NCBI GenBank assembly: GCA_040219295.1
Contig: JAVJST010000002.1
Coordinates: 62,001 to 126,000 of the forward strand
Reading direction: 5' to 3'
Source of the DNA: JAVJST01 sp040219295
GTDB lineage: Bacteria > Pseudomonadota > Alphaproteobacteria > Rhodospirillales > Casp-alpha2
Length of the DNA stretch: 64,000 nucleotides
This document shows positions 35,233 through 41,968 of this stretch, one piece after another. Below the pieces are notes generated by a model, which saw only the letters and a list, made by a program, of their open reading frames with translations, was not told the origin of the DNA and searched no databases. Within the stretch, counting starts at the first letter, position 1, and the number at the start of each line of letters is the position of its first letter. Both the position numbers and the translations under genes were made by a program.

Positions 35233-36207
35233 ATGGCGCTGACGTTTCGGGCAGTCGCAGAGGACGAGCCGGGAGAAGTCTGGGCCGACCTCTTCCGGAC
35301 CCATTGGCCGGCCTACAAGGCCTGGTATCTGTCGGAGGGGCTTGAACGCCGGGCGACCTACATGGCCTGCCTCGACAAGCTCAACCGGCACCTGCCCAAG
35401 CTCGTCCCGACGTATGAGAAGCTTTGTGAACTGGCGGGCGGCGGTGATCTAGCCGCCCGCTTCCTTAGCCTGTGGCGGCCGCCGGCCTACATTTCAGGGT
35501 GCTCGCAGATGGTGTGGCTCGGCAACCGGCCTCTGCTGGTCCGCAACTACGATTACGACCCGCGGCTGATGGACGGAGTAATTCTCAGATCAGCATGGAA
35601 TGGCCGGACCGTCGTCGCCATGACGGATTGCCTGTGGGGCGTTCTAGACGGCATCAACGATGCGGGCCTGGCAATCAGCCTCACCTTTGGCGGCCGGCGC
35701 GCCGTCGGCCCCGGGTTCGGGATCCCGATCATCCTGCGACAAATCCTGGAGTTCTGCGAAACGACGGCGCAGGCGACGGAGGTCCTGCAGCGGGTGCCCA
35801 CGCACATGGCCTACAACGTCACCGTGGTCGACCGCCATGCGCGGTTCTCCACGGCCTATCTGTCGCCCGACCGCAATCCGGTGATCCGCCCGATCGCCTA
35901 TGCGACCAATCATCAAGGCAATGTCGAGTGGCATGACCACGCGCGGGCGACCGCGACGCTGGAACGTGAGCAGTTCCTCAAGTTCCGGCTTCAGGACGAC
36001 AAACTGTCCGAGAAGGCTCTTATCGATGCGTTCGCCAAACCCCCGCTCTACACGCGGGCATACGAGCGGGGTTTCGGGACCCTATACACGGCAGTTTACG
36101 ATCCGCTGGCGTGCCGCGCGACTTACATCTGGCCGGGCGCGCAGAAGTCATTCTCGACACGCGAGTTCGAACCGACAGAGCAGCACATCGACTTCGCCAG
36201 TCACTGA
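35233..36207 (+). CDS. C45-family Ntn hydrolase/acyltransferase (AAT-like)
   Basis: 324 residues. The motif YISGCSQMVWLGNRPLLVRNYDYDP matches the penicillin acyl-CoA:6-APA acyltransferase group (peptidase C45), in which cleavage before Cys frees an N-terminal nucleophile. Here the scissile pair would be Gly89-Cys90. Later GLAISLTFGGRRAVGPGFGIPI and YATNHQG also fit the family. Members hydrolyse or form amide bonds. It starts three bases after the ATP-grasp stop, so the ligase and this enzyme are surely co-translated and probably act on the same amide. The 89-residue propeptide is close to the fungal enzyme's. Confidence 0.82.
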   Translation: MALTFRAVAEDEPGEVWADLFRTHWPAYKAWYLSEGLERRATYMACLDKLNRHLPKLVPTYEKLCELAGGGDLAARFLSLWRPPAYISGCSQMVWLGNRPLLVRNYDYDPRLMDGVILRSAWNGRTVVAMTDCLWGVLDGINDAGLAISLTFGGRRAVGPGFGIPIILRQILEFCETTAQATEVLQRVPTHMAYNVTVVDRHARFSTAYLSPDRNPVIRPIAYATNHQGNVEWHDHARATATLEREQFLKFRLQDDKLSEKALIDAFAKPPLYTRAYERGFGTLYTAVYDPLACRATYIWPGAQKSFSTREFEPTEQHIDFASH

Positions 36208-36223
36208 CGCCCATCAGCGCCAA

Positions 36224-36436
36224 TCAGTGAATTGTGCCCGCGTCGTCCTTCAGCGCCTTTTCGTAGTGACGCGCGATCACCAGGCCGATTCCGTAACCGA
36301 GCAATGCACCGACACCCGCACCCAGGAGATTGAGCGCAACGGGTGTATCGTCGACGACAAGTATCGCCATCGAGAGGATACTGTAACCGGCAATCGCACC
36401 AACGATTGCACCGATCAACTGAGAGAGAAAACTCAT
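36224..36436 (-). CDS. Small two-helix membrane protein
   Basis: 70 residues. Two hydrophobic glycine-zipper-like segments, IGAIVGAIAGYSILSMAILVV and NLLGAGVGALLGYGIGLVIA, are separated by a short DDTPVA loop, and the tail is hydrophilic (RHYEKALKDD). GAGGTGAAGGG just upstream of the ATG at 36436 is a strong ribosome site. It faces the C45 gene tail to tail. It is probably an inner-membrane protein; the function is not recognised. Confidence 0.65.
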   Translation of the reverse strand: MSFLSQLIGAIVGAIAGYSILSMAILVVDDTPVALNLLGAGVGALLGYGIGLVIARHYEKALKDDAGTIH

Positions 36437-36648
36437 ACCCTTCACCTCCGCGCCGCCCGTCGTTTCCCTGGGAGGCAACCGGCAACCGCCCCCCGAACGA
36501 CCAGCTCGCAATAATCACATTATGACCTATGGTTAACCTTAGCAATCTAGGGAATACCCTTGATTTCACGTTCATGATTGCGGAATGGGTACATTCCCTA
36601 CCATCAAAGGCCCGGGAACTGTCCTTTCCACCCGAACACGGTTCTTGG

Positions 36649-36680
36649 TTAACGCGCCGTTAACCCTCTTCGATGATTCT
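36649..36680 (+). promoter_or_regulatory. CtrA-dependent promoter of the flhX-fliP operon
   Basis: TTAACGCGCCGTTAACC spans 36649-36665, a perfect TTAA-N7-TTAAC box. A -10-like GATTCT sits at 36675-36680, in the same phase as at flgB and fliL. The box ends 66 bases before the GTG start. The rest of the 36437-36729 gap holds a GGAATG-GGTA-CATTCC palindrome at 36582-36597 and no gene. Confidence 0.75.
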
Positions 36681-36729
36681 CACAGCCTCCCCTCAATGGT
36701 ACTGACCAGCAATCGGAGGTATCCTTGGG

Positions 36730-37143
36730 GTGATTCGCGGTACACCTTCTGACTGGACCCAATTCGACGTGACCTCGGGCGACAACCGGACTGACGACGA
36801 GACCGCCAAGGAAACCGTCGCGGTCGCCCTCGACTACGACCCGGACCGTGACCGCGCCCCCAAAGTCCTCGCCGGCGGACGTGGTGCCATTGCCGAACAA
36901 ATTCTCGAAATCGCCTTCGCCAACGGCGTCAAGGTGCGCGAAGACGCGGATCTCGCCGAACTGCTCAGCAGCATCGATCTCGAGTCCGAAATCCCGACAG
37001 AAGCGTTTCCGGCCGTTGCCGAGATCCTCATATACGTTTATCGGGCGAACGGTGATTGGCCGTCGTTTCTTGACGAAGCCATGGGCGGTACCGCGCCGCA
37101 TCGGGATCCGGTTGCCGGTCACGGCGGGGAGCACACGCCATGA
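36730..37143 (+). CDS. flhX: FlhB C-terminal-domain homologue (FlhX/EscU-like)
   Basis: 137 residues with no membrane helices. Residues about 28-110 (TVAVALDYDPDRDRAPKVLA, then ILEIAFANGVKVREDADLA and IPTEAFPAVAEILIYVYRANG) align closely with the cytoplasmic domain of FlhB at 19192-20298, but the NPTH self-cleavage motif is missing. It probably interacts with the export apparatus and may substitute for the cleaved FlhB fragment. The GTG start has GGAGG about ten bases upstream. Its TGA overlaps the ATG of the next gene. Confidence 0.83.
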   Translation: MIRGTPSDWTQFDVTSGDNRTDDETAKETVAVALDYDPDRDRAPKVLAGGRGAIAEQILEIAFANGVKVREDADLAELLSSIDLESEIPTEAFPAVAEILIYVYRANGDWPSFLDEAMGGTAPHRDPVAGHGGEHTP

Positions 37144-37412
37144 GCAGCGCGTCGCCGGAACTGAGAGCCCACGCCGAGACCGTCAACACGGCCATCGACC
37201 AGGCCCTGATTGCGGTTCGAAGCGATACGCCGATCAATCTCGACGGACTGCGGTGGATGGTCGAAACCCTGTGCAACGACGCGAAGTCGGAGGCCATGGA
37301 CGCCGAAGACGAAGCTCGTATCGCCATCGTCGAGATGCTCAAGGACGTGGCCGCGCGCATGGACGGCCTCGAGGCGCTGCTGCGCGAGAAAAGCCGGGAG
37401 GCGGAGGACTGA
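37140..37412 (+). CDS. Hypothetical helical protein of the flagellar export operon
   Basis: 90 residues, predicted almost entirely helical and acidic, with no membrane segment (ELRAHAETVNTAIDQALIAVR and a C-terminal ARMDGLEALLREKSREAED). It overlaps the gene before it (ATGA) and the fliO gene after it (TGATG), so it is translated as part of the export block. The size and amphipathic helices would suit a small export chaperone or adaptor, but I do not recognise a family. Confidence 0.7.
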   Translation: MSSASPELRAHAETVNTAIDQALIAVRSDTPINLDGLRWMVETLCNDAKSEAMDAEDEARIAIVEMLKDVAARMDGLEALLREKSREAED

Positions 37413-37807
37413 TGGCTTGGGGCGATTACGCGCAGGCCGTGCTGGCCCTGATCTTCGTGCTGGGACTTGTCGGTGTGTTGATTCTCGTGCTGCGCCATTT
37501 CGGTTTTGGCGCGCCGACCCCGACGGTCGGCAACCGGCAGAAACGCGTCCGCATCGCCGAGGTTACGGCGCTTGACGCGCGCCGCCGACTCGTCCTCGTC
37601 CGTCACGACGACCGCGAACACCTGATCCTGCTCGGCACCACAAGCGAGACCATAGTCGAGAGCCGCGACGGGCCGCCGCTAGAGCAGCCGGGGGCGTCCG
37701 CGCCGTCCGCCAACAGTGGATTCGCCAGGGCGCTTGGCCGCGCGCTTGGCGCAACACCGAAAGCCGGAAACGATTCCAGTCGCAAAACCGAGGACAGCAC
37801 ATCGTGA
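37412..37807 (+). CDS. fliO: Flagellar biosynthesis protein FliO
   Basis: 131 residues. One membrane helix (YAQAVLALIFVLGLVGVLILVLR) is followed by the small FliO beta domain (RVRIAEVTALDARRRLVLVRHDDREHLILLG), then a disordered tail. FliO assists assembly of the FliP ring. The start overlaps the previous stop, and the stop overlaps the GTG of fliP. Confidence 0.9.
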   Translation: MAWGDYAQAVLALIFVLGLVGVLILVLRHFGFGAPTPTVGNRQKRVRIAEVTALDARRRLVLVRHDDREHLILLGTTSETIVESRDGPPLEQPGASAPSANSGFARALGRALGATPKAGNDSSRKTEDSTS

Positions 37808-38553
37808 CCAAGTATCTCGGCAAATCGCTTGTCGCCCTCGCCGCCGCCATTGCCGTCATGGCGGTCGCGGTGCCGGCCGCGGCCCAGCAGTTCAGTCTTG
37901 ACCTCGGTGCCGGCGGCGGCGACGCCACGGGACGAATCATCCAGCTCATCGTCCTGCTGAGCATTCTGAGCATCGCGCCGGCAATCCTCGTCATGGTCAC
38001 CTCGTTCACGCGCATCATCATCGTCCTGTCTTTCGTACGCACGGCCATGGGCGTTCAGCAAACCCCGCCCAACCAGGTGCTCATCGGCCTCGCCCTGTTC
38101 ATGACCGCGTTCATCATGATGCCGACCTTCGAAGAAGCGTACGATGCCGGCATCGAACCGATGATCAACGAGCAGATCGACGAGATCACCGCCTTCGAAC
38201 GCGCCGTGGTGCCCTTCAAGAACTTCATGCTGCGTCACGTCCGCGAGCAGGATCTCGAGCTATTCGTCAATCTCGCGGATATCTCTGACCAGGAGCTCGT
38301 CGACGGCATTCCGCTGCAGGCGCTGGTGCCGGCATTCATGATCTCGGAACTCAGACGCGCCTTCGAGATCGGCTTCCTGATCTTCGTACCGTTCCTCATC
38401 ATCGACATGGTCGTCGCCTCGGTGCTGATGTCGATGGGCATGATGATGCTGCCGCCGATCATCATCGCCCTGCCGTTCAAGGTCATTTTCTTCGTCCTCG
38501 TCGACGGCTGGTACATGATCGTCGGCAGCCTGGTCAGCAGTTTCGGCGGCTGA
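37804..38553 (+). CDS. fliP: Flagellar export gate protein FliP
   Basis: 249 residues with a cleavable signal, KYLGKSLVALAAAIAVMAV, ending about AAAQQ. The conserved FliP core is FTRIIIVLSFVRTAMGVQQTPPNQVLIGLALF, with AFMISELRRAFEIGFLIFVPFLIIDMVVAS near the end. It forms the pentameric core of the FliPQR gate. GTG start, overlapping the fliO stop. Confidence 0.97.
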   Translation: MTKYLGKSLVALAAAIAVMAVAVPAAAQQFSLDLGAGGGDATGRIIQLIVLLSILSIAPAILVMVTSFTRIIIVLSFVRTAMGVQQTPPNQVLIGLALFMTAFIMMPTFEEAYDAGIEPMINEQIDEITAFERAVVPFKNFMLRHVREQDLELFVNLADISDQELVDGIPLQALVPAFMISELRRAFEIGFLIFVPFLIIDMVVASVLMSMGMMMLPPIIIALPFKVIFFVLVDGWYMIVGSLVSSFGG

Positions 38554-38670
38554 TCCTGCCCCGACTCCCGGACTCTCGGCATTTACCCCGTATTGGCTGC
38601 TTGCACATCACGGTCTGACCCGGAATGAATAGGGTCGGAAAACATGGTCCCGTCGATCCGGAGGAATGTC

Positions 38671-39717
38671 GTGGCTTACAAGTGTCTCATTCTCGGTGCG
38701 TCCTATGGTTCCCTGCTCGGAACCAAACTCTTGATGGCGGGGCACGACGTGACCCTGGTCTGCCGCCAGCAGACCGCCGACCTGATCAACGCCGAGGGCA
38801 CCGAGGTCCGGATCAAGTTGAAGGGCGAAGATGAGCACCGTCCGATTTATTCGAATGATCTGCCCGGTACGCTGGCCGCGGCCACGCCGCAGAATGTCGA
38901 CGCGGCCGCCTACGACATGGTCGGGCTTGCGATGCAGGAACCGCAGTACGCCCACCACACGATCTGGACGCTCCTCGTGCGGATTGCCGAGGAACGCATC
39001 CCGTGCCTCTCGATCATGAACATGCCGCCGCTGACTTACCTCAAGCGGATTCCCGGGCTCGATACCGAGAAACTCGGCGGCAGCTACACCAACCCCGCGG
39101 TGTGGGATCGTTTCGACCCCGCGGTGATGACGCTGTGTAGCCCCGACCCGCAGGCTTTCCGCCCGCCGGAGGAACCCGCAAACGTTCTGCACGTCGGTCT
39201 GCCGACCAATTTCAAGGCGGCGCGATTCGAAGATGCCCGGGCTGACGCCATGCTGCGAGAAATGGAGGCCGATATCGCGGCCGTTGAGCTCGACGGCAAC
39301 GACGTGCCGGTAAAACTACGGGTCTTCGATTCGATCTTCGTGCCACTCGCCAAGTGGAGCATGCTGCTGACCGGCAACTACCGGTGCATCACACGCGGCG
39401 AGCCGCGCAGCATCCGCGACGCGGTGCACGGTGATCTGGAGAAATCGCGGTCGATCTACGAGTTCGTCAACACCGTGGCCCAGCGTCTCGGAGCGGACCC
39501 GGAGGACGCGGTCCCCTTCGAGAAGTACGCCAAGGCCGCCGAGAGCCTATTGAAGCCATCTTCCGCTGCCCGCTCGATCGCCGCCGGGGCGCCGTTCATC
39601 GAACGCGTCGACGTCCTCGTGCAACTGATCGCCGAGGATCTCGGCCTGTCGAATCCGGAAGTCGACGAAACCGTCGATATCGTCGACCACCAGCTCGAGG
39701 CCAATGTCCCGGTGTAG
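38671..39717 (+). CDS. Ketopantoate reductase-like oxidoreductase (ApbA/PanE N-terminal domain)
   Basis: 348 residues. The N-terminal Rossmann segment YKCLILGASYGSLLGTKLLMAGHDVTLVCR is of the ApbA/PanE type, and the C-terminal half is helical. GGAGG six bases before the GTG at 38671 fixes the start; an in-frame ATG at 38644 lies ahead of that ribosome site. The glycine motif is GASYGS rather than the GxGxxG of true 2-dehydropantoate reductases, and the body departs from PanE, so the substrate may differ. It is 117 bases after fliP and functionally unrelated to it. Confidence 0.72.
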   Translation: MAYKCLILGASYGSLLGTKLLMAGHDVTLVCRQQTADLINAEGTEVRIKLKGEDEHRPIYSNDLPGTLAAATPQNVDAAAYDMVGLAMQEPQYAHHTIWTLLVRIAEERIPCLSIMNMPPLTYLKRIPGLDTEKLGGSYTNPAVWDRFDPAVMTLCSPDPQAFRPPEEPANVLHVGLPTNFKAARFEDARADAMLREMEADIAAVELDGNDVPVKLRVFDSIFVPLAKWSMLLTGNYRCITRGEPRSIRDAVHGDLEKSRSIYEFVNTVAQRLGADPEDAVPFEKYAKAAESLLKPSSAARSIAAGAPFIERVDVLVQLIAEDLGLSNPEVDETVDIVDHQLEANVPV

Positions 39718-39745
39718 TCGGGTGTAGTCGGGCGTAGTCGCCGGT

Positions 39746-40624
39746 TCAGCTGATCAGATCGCGGACGTAAGGCGGCAAAGCGAATGCAGCGCGGTGAACG
39801 GCCGGCGAGTAGTATCGGGTCTCGAGACCGAGTTTCTTCACCCGTTCAGCCAGCGTCACCTCGTCGACGGCGCGCAGCGATGGATCGTCCGTCGCCCAGC
39901 CCAACGCCATGAAGCCGCCGCCATAGGTCGGCGTCGCGGTCAGGTAGAACGTCACGTCGTCGAAATGCGGCTTCAGACGGTCGTGGGAGCTGGTGATGCT
40001 ATCGCCCTGGAAGAACGCGACGCCGTTCTGGGTGACGACGATCCCGCCAGGCCGAAGAATGCGCCGACAGTTCGCGTAGAACGCCTCGGTGAACAGCACC
40101 TCACCCGGGCCGATCGGATCGGTCGAATCAACGATGATGACGTCGTAGGAATCGTTCCCGGCATCTGCGACGAACCTGATACCATCGCCGACAACAAGGT
40201 TGGTACGGGCATCGTCGAACCCGCCGTTCGACAACCCTGGCAGGTACTTGCGGCTCTTCTCGATCACCAGACCGTCGATATCGACCATTGTCGCCGATGT
40301 CACCGGGTGGCGCAGAACCTCGCGCAAGGCACCGCCTTCGCCACCGCCGACGATCAGAACGTCGCGCACCTGGTCGTGCGCCAGTATCGGCACGTGGGCC
40401 AGCATCTCGTGATAGAACGGCTCGTCGCGCTCGGTCGTCTGGATGACGCCGTCCAGCACGAGCACCTTGCCGAAGAACGCGTTCTCGAAGATCAGGATGT
40501 CCTGGAAATCGGATTGACCATCGTAGAGTACGCGATCGACGCGAATCTGCTGGGTCCAGCCTTGGCCCAGTTCCTCTTCATGAAGGAGTTCGGTAAACCA
40601 GCCGTCGCGGATCTGGTCCGCCAT
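39746..40624 (-). CDS. speE: Spermidine synthase
   Basis: 292 residues. The N-terminal beta domain has GWTQQIRVDRVLYDGQSDFQDILIF, and the Rossmann methyltransferase-like domain has VLIVGGGEGGALREVLRH, the decarboxy-SAM-binding motif. The acidic gate residues lie in VVGDGIRF and IIVDSTDPIGPGEVLF, where the Asp residues position putrescine. It transfers aminopropyl from decarboxylated SAM to putrescine. Its ATG overlaps the speD stop (ATGA). Confidence 0.95.
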   Translation of the reverse strand: MADQIRDGWFTELLHEEELGQGWTQQIRVDRVLYDGQSDFQDILIFENAFFGKVLVLDGVIQTTERDEPFYHEMLAHVPILAHDQVRDVLIVGGGEGGALREVLRHPVTSATMVDIDGLVIEKSRKYLPGLSNGGFDDARTNLVVGDGIRFVADAGNDSYDVIIVDSTDPIGPGEVLFTEAFYANCRRILRPGGIVVTQNGVAFFQGDSITSSHDRLKPHFDDVTFYLTATPTYGGGFMALGWATDDPSLRAVDEVTLAERVKKLGLETRYYSPAVHRAAFALPPYVRDLIS

Positions 40625-41079
40625 CAGCGGACCCGGCCCCGTCGATTTTCCTCGAGCTCAATGCGACCCGGACCGAACGCATCGCGAAGTACCGGCACCG
40701 CGTCGGCGGGATCGCAGTCGCCGCACATGAAGATATCGATCGCCGCAAAACCGCGTTCCGGCCACGTGTGGATCGAGATGTGCGACTCGGCCAGCACGAC
40801 GACGCCGGAAACCCCGTCGTTCGGCGTGAAGTGGTGGAAGTGCGAATGCAGGATCGTCGCGCCGGCGGTCTCGGCGGCACGGCGCAGTTCCCGGTCGATA
40901 TGTTCCGGATCGTCGAGACGGCTCGCGTCCCAGAGATCGACGAGCAGGTGAGTACCGGCGAAACGCTCGCCGTCCTTTTCGACGAAGTAGTCCTTGTCGT
41001 TATCGAAGCCGGGATAGTTCTCCGACGCATCGGCGGTTTGGTTGTCCCCGCCATCCGTCCATCGGCTGGTCATGTCCAT
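40624..41079 (-). CDS. speD: S-adenosylmethionine decarboxylase proenzyme
   Basis: 151 residues, short prokaryotic type. LAESHISIHTWPERGFAAIDIFMCGDCDP carries the self-processing site Glu98-Ser99, where Ser99 becomes the pyruvoyl cofactor, and the His and Cys of the active site follow. A 25-residue polar N-terminal extension (residues 1-30) precedes the core. It supplies decarboxylated SAM to SpeE. AGGAAGGGG lies seven bases before the ATG at 41079; an ATG at 41073 is also possible. Confidence 0.95.
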   Translation of the reverse strand: MDMTSRWTDGGDNQTADASENYPGFDNDKDYFVEKDGERFAGTHLLVDLWDASRLDDPEHIDRELRRAAETAGATILHSHFHHFTPNDGVSGVVVLAESHISIHTWPERGFAAIDIFMCGDCDPADAVPVLRDAFGPGRIELEENRRGRVR

Positions 41080-41235
41080 GACGACACCCCTTCCTAACAA
41101 ACGCCCGCGTCGGAACATCCTCGCCCAGGCAAACGAGCCGCGTTCTTACGGGATAATGGGGCCCCGTATCAAGGCGAAAAACGACCGGAAAACATGAAAT
41201 TTGCTCAACCCGGATATGCCCGGCACGCAGAGGTC

Positions 41236-41940
41236 TCAGGCGGGGCCGTCGCCGAACAGTCGTGACAGGAAATCGTGAAACCACTTCTCCTGCCGGGCAT
41301 CGTGTATCGCCGCGCGTTCGTCCTGTTCGCGCCGGTCCTGCGCGCCGGGTTTTCCGAAGTGCGCCCAGTCCGCGTCCTGCCATCGGCGAAATCCCTCGAC
41401 GGTCTGCTCCGGGTGAAACTGGAGGGCGAACGTCCGTTCGCCATAACGGAACGCCTGATTGGGGAACGCGGCGCTTCCGGCAAGATGCTGGGCGCCCGGC
41501 GGCAACTGAAACTCGTGGAAGTGGGCCTGGCTCACGACCAGTCCGTCGGGGATGACGTCCTGCCCTTCGGCGGCGATCAACGGGTAGTAGCCGAACTCGT
41601 ACAGGCCCGATGTGCCCGGACCGACTGCCGCGCCGAGGGCATCCGCAATGACTTGCCCACCCAGACAAACTCCGAGAACGGGCCTGTCGGCCGCGATGCA
41701 GCGGCGCACCCACGACGCCTCGTCGGCAAGCCACGGATAGATCTCCGGCTCATCGACGCAATGGGCGCCGCCGTAAAGCACGGTTCCAGCGAGATGGTCG
41801 GCGATTTCCTCGTCCAGGACATCGCCTTCGTACGGCGCGCGCCATTCCACATTGAACCCGCGTCCGCTCAGCCACGCGGACGCACGATCGTCGCCCGTTT
41901 CGTCGCCATGTCGGATCAGAATGACGGTATCGCGCGTCAT
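41236..41940 (-). CDS. Class I glutamine amidotransferase-like protein
   Basis: 234 residues. The catalytic triad is visible: Cys in VLGVCLGGQ, and His and Glu in FALQFHPEQTVE. It is a free-standing GMP-synthase-like GATase domain with a 40-residue charged tail, rather than part of a known synthetase. Such proteins hydrolyse glutamine or gamma-glutamyl compounds; the neighbouring spermidine genes make a gamma-glutamyl-amine substrate possible but unproven. It is 28 bases beyond the stop of the 1163-residue protein gene on the same strand, at the end of the motor operon. Confidence 0.83.
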   Translation of the reverse strand: MTRDTVILIRHGDETGDDRASAWLSGRGFNVEWRAPYEGDVLDEEIADHLAGTVLYGGAHCVDEPEIYPWLADEASWVRRCIAADRPVLGVCLGGQVIADALGAAVGPGTSGLYEFGYYPLIAAEGQDVIPDGLVVSQAHFHEFQLPPGAQHLAGSAAFPNQAFRYGERTFALQFHPEQTVEGFRRWQDADWAHFGKPGAQDRREQDERAAIHDARQEKWFHDFLSRLFGDGPA

Positions 41941-41968
41941 GAGCCCCCCAAGAATCGCAGACCGTGAG

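Noticed and set aside
36582..36597. GGAATG-GGTA-CATTCC palindrome as an operator
   Set aside because: It is single copy and about 50 bases upstream of the CtrA box; without a conserved partner it is no more than a short palindrome.
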